A stretch of 64,000 bases of DNA from Solanum dulcamara (GCF_947179165.1 NC_077243.1:6876001-6940000); one strand, 5' to 3'. Positions 47,201 through 59,315 are shown, counted from the first letter of the stretch. Numbers and translations are program-made. Notes: generated from the letters alone by a model not told the origin.

Positions 47201-48524
47201 TTTTCATTTTGTTTTCTTTCTTTGCAATTTTAGAAATTCTGCTCCCTCAAAAAATTACCAACAAATTGTTAGAGTCCCTCTCTCTTTGCTTTTCCATTCC
47301 CAACTTATCAAGAAAAAGGTATAATATCAACTTTGATTTTCCACCAGAATTTTCATTTTTTGTTTATGTTAAATGGTTCTTGATTGTGTTCTTCAAAGAT
47401 TGATCTCTAATTGAAGATGAAAAGAATCCATGTTAATGAAATATTCAATTCATTTTGTCTGAATTTAGGTTTTGGTTTTGCTTCTTGACGTAATGTTTGA
47501 ATTAATGATACAATCTAATTAATTTTACACGCCCAGGATGAACTCAATATTACCTTTTAAATTTAAATTTATCTTTCAATAGCAATTTTCACTTTTCTTT
47601 ATCCCTGAATTTGTTGCAGAATAATGTAGATGATAATTGGGATATATGGTCTAGGAAGTAAACATATTTATTAATTTTGATCAAAGGATATTATGGGATG
47701 TTTTATTTATCGAAACGAAATGACATTTCTTTTTCTCATAAATTGGTGCATCATACGTTTCTCTGTCACAACGTATTTTTGTTACTGAATTGTTGTCAAA
47801 TATATATCTGCCAGATCTATACGTCTTTATAATCATATACAATTTGTTACTTATATCTTGATAAGAGTTATCTAATTTGGATGCATTAATTTAGGTAATA
47901 AGAATAACAGTGTATTTTGAGGAATATTCAAATGGAGGCAGAAGTGCAAGCTGCAGAATAAGTACTTTCTTTTCATCCTTTTACAATGTTCTTCGCTTAA
48001 AAATTGTTGTCCTGTCAATGCATAATAGCATATTTTCTTTAGCTTTCCAACTGTTGATCATATCCTTCGAATCATCTTGGTTACGGTAGGTTTTTATATG
48101 TTGACCTATGTTTTGTCAGACTCTCCCAAAAAATGTTATTGAACCTGTGTCAGATATGCATGTCGAACATTTTTAAGAATCCGACCAACATAGATATTAA
48201 CTATGGGGAATGATATGGTTATGTTTAATCATACAAATAAGAGGACGGAAAAACATGAGTGCCACCAAATCTTTACTGGTAAACAGGATATAAAGTTGCT
48301 TTTTTATTGGTATCAGTTTTCTCACAGGTCCTTGTTTTTTTCCCCACTAGAATGCTGCACTTGTGAGATTTGTCTATGCTTCTTATAACCTTTTCTCGGC
48401 AAGTGCTTGAATTTAACAGTTGTGAAAACATGAAACGAAACAAGCTATGTGAGATTCTTTACTAAACCTCTCTGTATCTCATGATATATCTGCAGTGGTA
48501 CTAGTTTCATTGCTCTAGCTCAAA
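44221..48524. other. Intergenic spacer and upstream region of the CaM-binding gene
   Basis: No gene with a recognisable product. One probable MITE lies at 45791-46397. From about 47600 to 48524 the text has intron-like T-rich stretches and several AG acceptors (for example atctgcag at 48488-48495), so a spliced 5' UTR is likely but cannot be fixed. Confidence 0.45.
45791..46397. mobile_element. MITE-like element with gtttggcc ends
   Basis: Left tagagtttggcctc and right gggccaaacggcacc are imperfectly inverted; the interior repeats tttggcaagt and tccaagttc-type words on both arms. Confidence 0.4.
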
Positions 48525-51137
48525 ATGACTGACATGGTTGTTGGCATACCTGCACATTTGGAGAGAATTGAGCGTGAAGCTCGCTTTTTGAGAAGGAACT
48601 CAACTGGCAGCTTAGGCATTCAAATTGCTAAATCCAAGGTCTTGTCACGTTATCTGAGTGATCCAAAAGGTTCTTGCCATGACGCTTGCAAAGGTGCTGA
48701 ACGTGATGATCAAACAACAAAAGCAAGGACTTCCCTGCTGAGTAGAACTGTAGCAGCATCAGAAAAAATACCAGAACTGGCTACAACTGTACAGGTGCAG
48801 ATAAGGAAGAGACCACTACTACGCTCAAGTAAGCTACCTGTGAATTTCAAGAGGCGTGAAACTGCTAAAATCCAGAGACAGGAGATCCCAGCATACACCA
48901 AAAGATTAGCTGTTTCTGTAAAACAACGAAATGGTTTGAAGATGAAGTCTTTGCAGGAAAATGCTAATTCTATGTCCAGAAGCCATAAGCTGAGGATAAA
49001 AGGATACAGTGACATTATCATACCAAGGGGATCATCAATTGCACAGGATTCTCTGTTGGGTGGAGCAACCGGCACACCAAACAAAGGAAGCGGGATGGAC
49101 AAGAACACTGGATCTTCTAAGTTGGGCAACAAGAAGGCTGTCGGAAAACCTGCAAACTTGGAGAAAATTGAGCATGAACTCAGTTATTTGAGAAGGAACT
49201 CAACTGACAATTTAGGTATTGAAATGGGTGACTCCAAGGTTTTGTCACGTCATGTGAGTGTTCCAATAGGTTCTTCTGACGCTAACAAAGATGGGGTGGA
49301 AGGCAACTGTAAAACAAAGGTGAGGACTCACATGTCCACAACATCTGTTACATCATCAGGAGAAAATTCAAAACTGGCTACAACTGTGAAGTGCCAGATA
49401 CGGAAGAAACCACTACACTCAACTAAACTACCTGCAAATGTCAGAAGGCTGAAAACTTCCCATAGAAAGGAAATGCAAGCATGCACCAAAAAATTAGCTG
49501 TTTCTGCAAGTCATCGAAGTGATTTGAAGCTGAAGCCTCTTGAAGAAAATGATTATTCTGTGTCAAGAAGCAACAAACTAAGCAGAAGAAGATACAGTGA
49601 GAGTCTTATTACAGGGGGTTTGCCAACACTTCAGGGGTCTGTATTGGATGATGCAACCACCAAAACAAACACAGGAAGCAGGAAGGATAAGGACACTGCA
49701 TCTTATGAGTTGAGCAAGAAAAAGGATGTTCGCATGACAGCGAACCTGGACAAAATTGAGTCTGGAGTTGGCTATTTGAGAAGAAACTCAACTGGCAGCT
49801 TAGGTATTGAAATGGGTGAATCCAAGGTCTTGTCATGTTCTCTGAGTGTTCCAACAGGTTCTCCCCAAGAAGTTCACAAATACACAGTGGAAAGTGATCT
49901 TAAAAAGAAGGCGAGGACCCTCCAGCCCACAAGACTTGTAACAGCATCAAGGGAAGTCCCAGAAATGGCTACAACTGTCAAGTTGCATATAGGGAAGAAA
50001 CCATTAAGATCAAGTGCGCTACCAAATTTCAAGAGCCTGACAACTTTTCGAACCCAGGGAAAGAAAATCCCAGCATCCACCAAAATAGCTGTCAAAAAAG
50101 GATCCTCCGGGTTGAGCAAGAAAAAGGATGCCACAACTATTTCCCTCTCTACAAGAATTTCTGTGAAGAGGGTATCAGGCAAAAAGTTAAATAACAATTC
50201 CCCAGGAATGGTATCTCAACGCAATAAGCAGATTAGTCTTCCTAATAAAACAGGCGGTGTGGATTGTAAAGATGATCCAAACAAGGTAGCTCATATTAAT
50301 AATTTGACCGGCCTTGCACGAACGAAGAAAGTGCAACCAAGTCATGAAAACTTTCCAAACAAGGCATCTCAACTTAGAAAATGGACTAGTCTTAAGCATG
50401 ACAAGATGGAGCTAGGAAGTCAGAGGAGTGTTCCAAAGGGAACCTTGTACATCAGAGAATCAAAGACTAAAAGCCAGAGCATAAAGATCTCTCGGGAAAA
50501 ATGGAAGGCCAGAGTCTCGTCCTTAGATAGGCATGGCCCAATAAGAGGAAAGAAACCTTCACTCCTCACTCTGTCAACTTCTCTACATTCTGATGGCAGT
50601 AGCTCCGGAAAGCTTGGCAACAGTAAATCATCCCTATCATCAACTTCTGCATGCGAGTCTGTTAATGGTGATGCAACAGTCAGCAGTTCCAAGAAAAGTG
50701 GAACCACAAGTCCAAACCAAGATATAAAAGCTGGAAGGGCTGCAATTTGCAGTCCTAAAAATCTCAAGTTCAGGACAGGAAAAATAATTGATTTTCAATC
50801 TGAGAAACTCAGTCCAAGGAGACTAAAATTCAGGCCGCCCAAAATACTAGAGAACAACGGAAATGGAAGTGCTCGTGTTAGAGGAAGAAGCTCTCGGAGA
50901 TTTATTGCTTATGGAAAGTCAAATGCTGCTAAAGATGAAACTATGAAAGTTAATCTTCGACACCACTATAGACGAGACAAAAAAGAGGTTCCAATCTTGT
51001 TCAACAATGTGATCGAAGAGACTGCAACCAAGCTTGAGGAGACCAGGAGAAGCAAGGTCCAGGCTTTGGTAGGTGCTTTTGAAACTGTAATCTCCCTTCA
51101 GGATCCAACATCCTCACCGCCAATTATTTGCAGATGA
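48525..51137 (+). CDS. Plant calmodulin-binding domain protein with triplicated module, 870 aa
   Basis: One long exon. The C-terminus (about 745-865) fits the plant calmodulin-binding domain (PF07839 type), with ILFNNVIEETATKLEETRRS and KVQALVGAFETVISLQDP, a basic amphipathic stretch where Ca2+/calmodulin is expected to bind. The N-terminal 540 residues are three head-to-tail modules: 7-206, 207-402 and 403-538. Each opens with A-x-L-x-K-I-E ... YLRRNSTGSLGIEMG-SKVLS and continues through LATTVK-QIRKKPL. The third lacks about 65 residues near its end. The protein is very basic and Ser/Lys-rich, probably disordered, so nuclear or cytoskeletal roles are possible. ATG 48525 was chosen; a second Met lies three codons on. 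Upstream coding exons cannot be excluded. Confidence 0.88.
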   Translation: MTDMVVGIPAHLERIEREARFLRRNSTGSLGIQIAKSKVLSRYLSDPKGSCHDACKGAERDDQTTKARTSLLSRTVAASEKIPELATTVQVQIRKRPLLRSSKLPVNFKRRETAKIQRQEIPAYTKRLAVSVKQRNGLKMKSLQENANSMSRSHKLRIKGYSDIIIPRGSSIAQDSLLGGATGTPNKGSGMDKNTGSSKLGNKKAVGKPANLEKIEHELSYLRRNSTDNLGIEMGDSKVLSRHVSVPIGSSDANKDGVEGNCKTKVRTHMSTTSVTSSGENSKLATTVKCQIRKKPLHSTKLPANVRRLKTSHRKEMQACTKKLAVSASHRSDLKLKPLEENDYSVSRSNKLSRRRYSESLITGGLPTLQGSVLDDATTKTNTGSRKDKDTASYELSKKKDVRMTANLDKIESGVGYLRRNSTGSLGIEMGESKVLSCSLSVPTGSPQEVHKYTVESDLKKKARTLQPTRLVTASREVPEMATTVKLHIGKKPLRSSALPNFKSLTTFRTQGKKIPASTKIAVKKGSSGLSKKKDATTISLSTRISVKRVSGKKLNNNSPGMVSQRNKQISLPNKTGGVDCKDDPNKVAHINNLTGLARTKKVQPSHENFPNKASQLRKWTSLKHDKMELGSQRSVPKGTLYIRESKTKSQSIKISREKWKARVSSLDRHGPIRGKKPSLLTLSTSLHSDGSSSGKLGNSKSSLSSTSACESVNGDATVSSSKKSGTTSPNQDIKAGRAAICSPKNLKFRTGKIIDFQSEKLSPRRLKFRPPKILENNGNGSARVRGRSSRRFIAYGKSNAAKDETMKVNLRHHYRRDKKEVPILFNNVIEETATKLEETRRSKVQALVGAFETVISLQDPTSSPPIICR

Positions 51138-52070
51138 TAACTATGTGCTTTGACACAAGGGATCTGTATATATATTAATAGATAAATTGAGTTACGTAAC
51201 TGAAGCAGTAGGTGCAGGATTTCAAGCACTCCTCTTTCTGAATATATATACTTTCTAACTGATTCTATTTACTCCGTAAATGTCATTGAACAGGTGTAGT
51301 AGTGTAGTTGTAAGTTATTTTTGTAACATGACATTATATTTTACACTTCTACACATTATTCATACTTGTGTATTCTTTGTCTAAGACAATTGATCATAAT
51401 TAAAACATCAAAGTTTGTCCTCTGTTGCAGTTTAAAAGATAACAGAACAACAGAATTTTATAGATACCAATGGATACTTACATTGCGGTAGATAGAATCA
51501 ATAACGTTTTCTTACTCTTTAAACATTCTCCTAGAGTTGAACAACCTAGGAACATGAACTAGATTTTTCACTCCATGATTGCTTGATGTCTCTTATGTAG
51601 TATCTACAAACAAGGGAATAGGCACTGAGTTGTATCCAAAATGAGCATAACTGTGTAACATATAGGAGGCGCTTCACATAACCAAAAAAAAAGAGAACTA
51701 AAATAAGATAACAGAGAAACATGTCTTCCACCAGAGACTTATAAGAAGAAATTGCTGAACATAACTATTCTGATTGATTTGGGTGCAAAAATATCATGTT
51801 TCACCAAAGAAAAAGGGTTTACTTTTAGCTGCTACTTCTTCCTAATGCATACATATACCATGTGTTCATTTCATGCATCTGAGCACAACAATTACTTGAT
51901 ATATAAAAACAAAAAAGTCTTTAACATTATTTCTCTCCATCAGATAAAGAAACGCTCCTAAATCTACAAAGCTAATAAGCATTAGAAGAAGTATCACTCA
52001 GAATTGCTCCAAAACGGAATGCAAAATTAAGTGTCAGCTTCCTTTCCATATGCATTCCTATATCTATAAA
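51138..52070. other. 3' flank of the CaM-binding gene
   Basis: Probable 3' UTR, then spacer with no supported gene. Confidence 0.5.
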
Positions 52071-52079
52071 TAGGGCTAC

Positions 52080-52805
52080 GTATCGATCGGGTCGGTTCGG
52101 TTTTGAAGTTTATCGGTTATCGGTTGATAGACATGCCAAACTGTAATAGAACTATTAAGATATTGGCTTATCGATTATTGGTTAAAAAAGGGCAGCCCGG
52201 TGCACTAAAGCTCCCGCTATGCGCGGGGTCCGGGGAAGGGCCTGACCACAAGGGTCTATTGTACGCAGCCTTGCCTTGCATTTCTGCCAGAGGCTGTTTC
52301 CAAGGCTTGAACCCGTGACCTCCTGGTCACATGGCAGCAACTTTACCAGTTACTCCAAGGCTCCCCTTCTCGATTATTGGTTATTGATCATTATTGGTTC
52401 GGTTATCGGTTTAACCGTTAAAATTTGATTTTAAAAAATTATTGAAAATCGCTTAGAAACAAGGTGACAAACCAAAAGAACCATGCACATGAGTTGATAA
52501 ATTGTGTCTTGCTCAAAAGCAAATGTAAAACATTGTATAATAACCAAGAATTTGAGACAACAAGAAATAAAAGTATGAAAACTAAAAAGGATTTTATATA
52601 TCGAATAGTAATAAATATAAATTATTAAGTTACTATCGGGTTATCGGTTAACCTGTTAAGAAAAAAATTTAAACCATTAAAAATCGATAACCCGGTAATA
52701 TAAAAAATTAAAACCATTAACAAAACCGCTAAATTAATAACCCATTACCGATAAATTAATAACTTTTTTTTCCGTTGGATTTATTGGTTTCGGTTCGGTT
52801 TTGAA
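52080..52805. repeat. cggtt-rich repeat element carrying an Au SINE
   Basis: Both ends carry ttcggttcggttttgaa in the same orientation, and ttatcggtta words recur throughout. It looks like an old dispersed repeat of unclear class. An Au SINE was inserted later at 52185-52369. Confidence 0.5.
52185..52369 (-). mobile_element. Au SINE, near full length
   Basis: Read on the minus strand it starts aaggggagccttggagtaac (tRNA-like head with an A box), has a B-box-like ggttcaagcc, then gtacaatagacccttgtggt, ccccggaccc and a TTTTTT tail. A perfect 14-bp duplication tcgattattggtta flanks it (52171-52184 and 52370-52383). It is 185 bp, the size of plant Au SINEs. Confidence 0.93.
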
Positions 52806-55038
52806 CAACCTGGAATAAGAAATAGTACTAATTAATTTCCAGTATTGCAAGGTCCTCACAAATACCCTACCATTTGCAAATCTCAAAATTATACTATAAT
52901 TGAAAAATTAAAATGAAGAATACAGGTTAGAACACGGTCAGGCCTCAAATTTTCATACAGGAGATCACATCGTTGTTGAGATCAAATTCTTCAAATTTCA
53001 GCAACACTCAACTTACTTTTACTATCAAAGTTAATTAATCAACAAAAAATAAAAATCACTCGCAAAATTATCAAATTTCAGATCTAACTCTACCACGACT
53101 TCCTCAGTTATGTGACTTCAACAGAGAGGATGGTTTTACCGGGGGAGACAAAGAGTCTTACCAGCTTCTTCTTTTTTTGTTTTTTTTCTTAGCTGTCCGG
53201 TACCTCGTTGATGTTTCAGAGCATAGGATCCCATTAGAAGAGAAGGGTTTCCATTGATTTTTTCATACTCAAAACTTGAAGGACCTGATTCATTACGCCA
53301 CATTTTTTTTGTGTGTGAGTCTTAAAAGTTCCAGTAATTAATTGAATGAGTTACTAATATCCGCTGAATACATAATCTTAAATATTTAGAGAAAATGATC
53401 AAAATGGTCCTTAATGGCGTTGGAATATTTAAGTCCTTTCATATATCATGTAATTAAAATAACTATTTAACATATAAAAAATATAATTATTTTATTCTTT
53501 CATATATGCACGTATGTATCGCGTTAATTAATAATAAAATATATATAAAAAAATAAATTATTGTGTGTATGATATTATTAAGTACAAAAAGATAAATACA
53601 ATATTCATTTAAATAGTAAAAAGAACATTACCACAAGATGCAATAATTGAAAAATAAAATTGGATGCCTTCAAAATTTGCAAAGAAAAATAATTCAGTTA
53701 AGTCAGATATATAATATATGTAGTTATGCATATTTTATGGCATGAACTAATAATATATTATATAGTTGCATCTCACCTAATATCTTCTCATAGACGTTGT
53801 TTTTAGGATATGTTTTTTTTTGTTGTTGTAACTTTAATTGACCTATAATAACAAAAATTGTTATTGACTACATTGAATGTTCATCTTAAAAAGTTCAATA
53901 TATCATTAGCCATGTAAGAAAACATACCATAAAAATGTAGTCTAACATTAAAAAAAATTGTGACAATGCAATTGGATTTTGAATTGTTCAAGTTTGCCAG
54001 AATTATGATGAGCGCATTATTCTTCAAAACTAATGTGTATAAGAAATAAATTAACTTTTATGTTGGTAAATTGAATGAACATTCATATATAAAATATCAA
54101 TTGACAACTACACTTGAAACATTAATATCCATTTTCTGTAGTATAATACGTTAAGAATGAACCAATAAAAGTGCATAATCTATAAACAATTGATAATGTT
54201 AAAAAACTAAAGAAACTGACCTCAAGTAAGAGGGGGGAGAGACAATATAACCGGGAAAAAAAACACAAGATTTAATGCTTGAATAACCTACCACAAATTT
54301 AAAAAGAAACAATAAACTACTATTTTACTTACCCTCATCTCCAAGTAAAGTAAACATAATCTTAATTGAAGAAAACGATAATAATTAATTTAACATAAAA
54401 CAAATACTAAGTAAAAACAATGTGTATTGGAAGCAGTACTTGAACGTGAAAAAGAAGAAGACGACATATGAGGTATTTTAATTATGATACTTAATTTTAA
54501 TTTTAATTGGACTCATAAATAATCACTAACCATAAATAGAATACTGAAGGGCCGGCCGGTGAGATGAGCCGGGGCGGGGCGGGGCGAGTTTATTGCCAGG
54601 TAAATTGAGAAAGAAAAGAAAAAAAATTCACTTAAGATAAATAAAATGACATGTCATATTTTTGTTGGTCATATCTTAATAGAGTGAATTTTGAAGAAGT
54701 TTTGACAAAGTTAGATAACCTTTTTGTTAAAAAAACAAATAAACATGACTTAATTGGATAATTACCCATGGGGAGAAATCATGCTATGAAGCTTTTTAGA
54801 AAAAATCTAAAATTTTGAAAGAGATGAGTCGTCCATTTATTCCTGGCCATGGAATGTTAAAACATTATAGAGTCACTCTCCATAAGGATAGAATTTTCCT
54901 TTCAAAATACAATTCAATCATTTGTTGTATTAATAAATAATTAGGTCCAGCCTGTTGATAAAGATGCAAATGGCCTGGTCCAAATTTAGCATTAATGGCC
55001 TCAAACTTCAACTTCATGAGCATGCATTATTAAATAAA
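52806..55038. other. AT-rich spacer, no gene
   Basis: No gene found. The one compositional outlier is a 40-bp GC block at 54549-54588 (gggccggccgg ... ggggcggggcggggc) in otherwise AT-rich sequence. Confidence 0.5.
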
Positions 55039-56990
55039 GAGATAAAGTGTCCAAAACACATTTAAACTCTCACTTTTTTTTTAATTTCATACCTAAATTA
55101 TTAGGAGTGTGAATTTCATACCTAAACTGTCACTTATTAATTTGAAAAACACACATCAATGGTGTGTGTAATACACTCGCTATTTTATTTAAAAAAACAT
55201 TGTCACATGGCATTGCATATGAATAAAATATTGGGAAAACTACACAAAATAAATCAAGCAAGTAAACTATTTACTTAAATTGGACCTACCCCAATTTATT
55301 TATCCTGATTGGACCAAAGACCCAGAGTAATTACAGCACTGTCTCGTCCCTTCTTCATGTGACGGACCCATTTCCATCTTCACGTAACCTTCATGATACT
55401 ATTATAGTATATATATATACTATGATGGTATCAAGAAATAATTGAGAAGTGTTTTTACTGCAGTTTTTTTTTCCTTCATGATACTATCAGAGTATATATA
55501 CACTCATATATATACTTTGATGGTATCAAGAAGTAATTGGACAGTTTATCCAGTGATTAGTTATTTTTTACTCCTTGATAATGGCACAATATATGTATAT
55601 ACTCTGAAGGTATCAAGGATAGTAAAACATTTTCACTATAGTGTTATTCAGACTTTGATATCTTCATGATACTGTCAGAATATATATATATACTATGATA
55701 GTATCAAGAAATAATTGAGCACTGTAGTGTTATTCAGACCTTGATACCTTCATGATACTATCAGAATACATATATATATATATGATAGTATCAAGAAATA
55801 ATTGAGCACTGTAGTGTTATTCAGACCTTGATACCTTCATGATACTGTCAATATATATATATATATATGTATATATTCTAATGATATCAAGAAGTAATTG
55901 AGCAGCGTTTTTTCCTTGATGACACACGCGAACTATTCCTAAAATATTTCACCTTGACAAAATAAAATAAACTTTTAATATTAATTAAAAGTTAAAAATC
56001 AAAGTATTACTATCCAAAAAAAAACTTATTTTTTTAAAAAAATAATTATTTTTTTTAAAATAAAAATTTAAAATATTTTCTCACCCAACTCTATCACCTC
56101 CCCCACCCCATCCACCATGTCCCCCACCCCCATCTCCCGACAATCTCCCGCCCTTATATATTTTTATTTTTTTATATAAAATATTTTTAAAATGTTTTGA
56201 CTTCACCTTCTCTCCCGCTCCTTCCTAAAAAAATTGATATTATTTTAAATTTTTTTAAAAATAAAATTCTACCCAATCCATCAAACCCTCCGCTCCAATT
56301 TATTTTGATTTTTTTTTTTTACATTTTTCTCATTTTGTGTTGGATATGTACATATATTTTTAGGAAAATATTTTTGTACTTGCATACTGAATATAACAAA
56401 AAAAAAATTAAAAAGTCTTGCATCAAGTAATATATATATATAAACACAAAATGAGAAAAAAATTAAAAGCAAAGAATTAGATGGGTGGGATAGAATTATT
56501 TCTTTAACAAACTAAAACAATATCTAAATTATTATATGGGGGGGGGGATAGACAGAGATGAAGTAAGAATTTCTTTTAAATTTTTTACAAAGAAAATTAA
56601 AAAATAAAACTAAAAATTTGGGGCGGTTGGTGGTCGGGGGGGGGAGGTATGGTGAGAGGAAGTGGTGGAGTGGGTAAGGATAATATTTTATATTTTATTT
56701 TATAATTTTTTGGGGATAGTAATACTTTAATATTTAACTTTAACTAATTTGATTTTTCTCAAGGTGAAATGTTTTGTCCATGTAGAGTGTGATGTGATAA
56801 TTTTTAAAAAAAAATAAAAAAGAGGGTGTAGTACACACACCATGATCCATGATGAAAGTGGAATAAAAGGGAGAGATGTGTTTCTCAAACTAAATAAATG
56901 ATAATTTAGGTATGCAACTCATGCTCCTAATAATTTAAATATGAAACTAAAAAAAAAGATAATTCAGATGTGTTTTTTGACACTTACTTC
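55039..56990. mobile_element. Fold-back Mutator-like element (MULE), non-autonomous
   Basis: A perfect 9-bp duplication TTAAATAAA flanks it (55030-55038 and 56991-56999), the size made by Mutator transposases. Long terminal inverted repeats of about 160 bp start gagataaagtgtc on the left and, read inverted, gaagtaagtgtc on the right. Inner arms are also inverted: aatatttcaccttgac (about 55945) against tcaaggtgaaatgtttt (about 56759), down to a centre near 56390 (tttttctcattttgtgtt / aacacaaaatgagaaaaa). The element can therefore fold into one large hairpin. It has no transposase. The left arm has an extra 710 bp (about 55210-55921). Confidence 0.88.
55385..55910. repeat. Six tandem hairpin-forming units in the left MULE arm
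   Basis: Units of about 75-100 bp each contain ttcatgatactatcag, a (TA)n core, and tgatagtatcaagaa, the inverse of the first part. The linker gagcactgtagtgttattca is nearly identical in units 4 and 5. Starts lie at about 55388, 55473, 55571, 55661, 55748 and 55837. Confidence 0.85.
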
Positions 56991-58019
56991 TTAAATAAAT
57001 AATAAATGGACAAAAAGATTTAGCTGACAAATTAATGAATTCACTTAACCATCCTTCATTTCTTGAATTTAATGTAGATTTGTGATTTCTAGATTAGTCG
57101 TATCAAGTCATGATCATGACAAGGTTGCTTCCTTGTAGAACCCACAAAAAATCTTTGTAATTAATTAGGATCAATAGCACTGGTCCTCTTTTTAGTTAGT
57201 TACTTATTTTTGTTGGTTTTTTTTTTTCATTTTCTTCAAGGGATCGGAGAGGGGAACAACATAACTTATATGATGTTGAATCATTTTTATATAAAATTTA
57301 GGGTTGCGGTCGATCTATAACATGATTTCTCCATTCTTAATAAGATATCTTGAATTTGAGCTTTAAAATAAAAATAAAAAATTTAATTTGAATTTAAATT
57401 AGTCTAATCTCCAAAATGGACAGGGAATATTGGAAATAATTATTATAAGTTAGGTTCACCATTAGTTTGTTTTCCTCCTGAATCCTACATATGGTATAAA
57501 TAAACTATTACTATTAGACTCTTGTGGTCGGGCCCTTCTCCGGACCCTGCGCGTAGCGGAAGCTTTAGTGCACCGGACTGTCCTTTTATTACTATTAGTA
57601 TTGAAAAGAAGAGTTTCCACCAATAATATAAAGGCTAGGGCTTACACAAAAATACAACATCTCCTTGAGAATATCTAAACTATGGACAAAGAGAATTCAT
57701 CTGTTTCATTTCATGATGATTTTCAATGATTGATGATACGAGTCGGGATTACTGCAAATCTTCTTCAGCTATGAAAACTCTATAAATCTTTAATCTTCTA
57801 TATTAGTATTTTACTATTCAATAATATAGTGGAAAACCGAGAAAAAAAAATCTATATGGTTTGATTTCGACCTATCTTACTCTGACTTAATTCAAAAGTC
57901 GCAGATCTCGTTCTCAAAATTAAATAATATACTTGGGTGGTACGGTGGAGTTTTCTAAAAATGAATAATGCTCATTTTTTCCTACGTATATCAATTTCAA
58001 GATGTTAATGCAAATTATG
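56991..58019. other. Spacer right of the MULE
   Basis: Contains one truncated Au SINE (57518-57586). No gene recognised. Confidence 0.5.
57518..57586 (+). mobile_element. 5'-truncated Au SINE
   Basis: Only the 3' 69 bp: cttgtggtcgggcccttctc, cggaccctgcgcgtagcgg, tgcaccggactgtcctttt. A 12-bp duplication TATTACTATTAG flanks it (57506-57517 and 57587-57598). Confidence 0.88.
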
Positions 58020-58308
58020 TACTTTCTCCGTTCATTTTTATTTGTCTATTTTGAATTTTGTATGTTTTTTTAAGAAATAATGATTGATATAAGTTTTTAC
58101 TATAATACTTACTTGAATTGATGCTTAGTATTAGGTCCTGAACAATGATTTCATTAGTTTGAGCAATAAGTAATTATGCTAAGAATAAAACATGAAAAAT
58201 AATTAATTTTTTTTTATATACATTAAAAGTGAGAAATAAAATTAATGAAAATTAATTTTTGGAATCCTGGAGTCTGGACATTTAAAAGTGAATGAAGACC
58301 GAAGAGTA
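58020..58308. mobile_element. Stowaway-like MITE
   Basis: Left tactttctccgttcattttt and right aatgaagaccgaagagta are inverted with mismatches; TA at both ends. Confidence 0.55.
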
Positions 58309-58441
58309 TTATACGTAAGTAGAAAGTTTCTACTAGAAACATACTCCTTATCAGAAAATATTGAAGTAATGATTGGTTAAAAAGTTAGTATGATAAAACA
58401 TATATCCCAAAATAGATATAGTATATAGATTGGAACGTGGG

Positions 58442-58491
58442 ATTTCACTAGCTATGTTGTTGTTATATTTCACTAGCTATGTTGTTGTTAT
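58442..58491. repeat. Perfect 25-bp tandem duplication
   Basis: Two adjacent identical copies of a 25-bp unit beginning atttcactagctatg, with no change between them. Confidence 0.95.
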
Positions 58492-58518
58492 ATATAGATT
58501 GGAATGGAAAAAGTGTAA

Positions 58519-58713
58519 GAGCCTGTTTGGATTGACTTATAAATTGTTTATACATTATTTTCAATTTTTTTGAGTGTTTGACTGGTCAACTTAAAGTCAT
58601 TTTATGCTTAAAATAAGCCCAAAAAATAATTGAGTCTATTTGACTTTGCTTATCTATAATGACTTATAAATTAAAAACAGTTTATAAGTCCCTTAAAATA
58701 AGTTAAGTCAAAC
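58519..58713. mobile_element. MITE with gcctgtttggattgac end
   Basis: Left gcctgtttggattgacttat and right aagttaagtcaaacag are inverted with mismatches; related to the element at 4352. Confidence 0.5.
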
Positions 58714-59315
58714 AGAAACTAAAGTCTTTTAAAATATCTTTAAAAGGATGTGCAGGCAACAATTCGAGTTAAATGGGACATTGTCAATAGACTAGTCATT
58801 ATAGAGTAACGTTTTCAATAATTAAATATCATATATACTTCTTGTGATTGGAAAAGGAAAGAATCAATAGGTCAAGGATTCGCAGAGAAATTCTTCTGGT
58901 TTTAAATTGTGAAAGACCCATTAATTTCGTACAAATCATTTGATACACGAAATGAGATAGATAAGAATATCACATGGATTAAAACAACTAATTATTGAAC
59001 CATTTTAACCTCGAAACTACTAAATATATATCCATAATCAACGTGCAAATAAAATAATCTCATAATTTAGTTATTATTAAATTATTGACTAAATGCAGAG
59101 TAAAAAAGGGAGGAATGTGTTGGTGTTTTGGTTGAGAATGACCTTCACCAAACTCATTTAAGTATATAGCTTCTGAACAAATTGTCTTTAACTAAACTTT
59201 GTGTCGGCATAGTATTAATTTCTGAAACATTTATTTCTTTTTATTTGTAATTTACCTAGTAGTTTTAGTTTTTTCCTCCTTTTTTTGGGAGATTAATCTC
59301 AATTCACCCGATCTA

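Noticed and set aside
48710..50767. Several minus-strand ORFs (up to 140 codons)
   Set aside because: They are antisense shadows of the 870-aa calmodulin-binding protein, and recur because the gene has repeated modules.
52080..52805. Terminal-inverted-repeat transposon around the Au SINE
   Set aside because: The matching ends run in the same direction, not inverted, and no TSD was found; kept only as a repeat element.
55385..55910. Regular repeats with spacers that could look like a CRISPR array
   Set aside because: Plant nuclear DNA, no cas genes, and the repeats are palindromic with (TA)n cores and variable length, inside a MULE.
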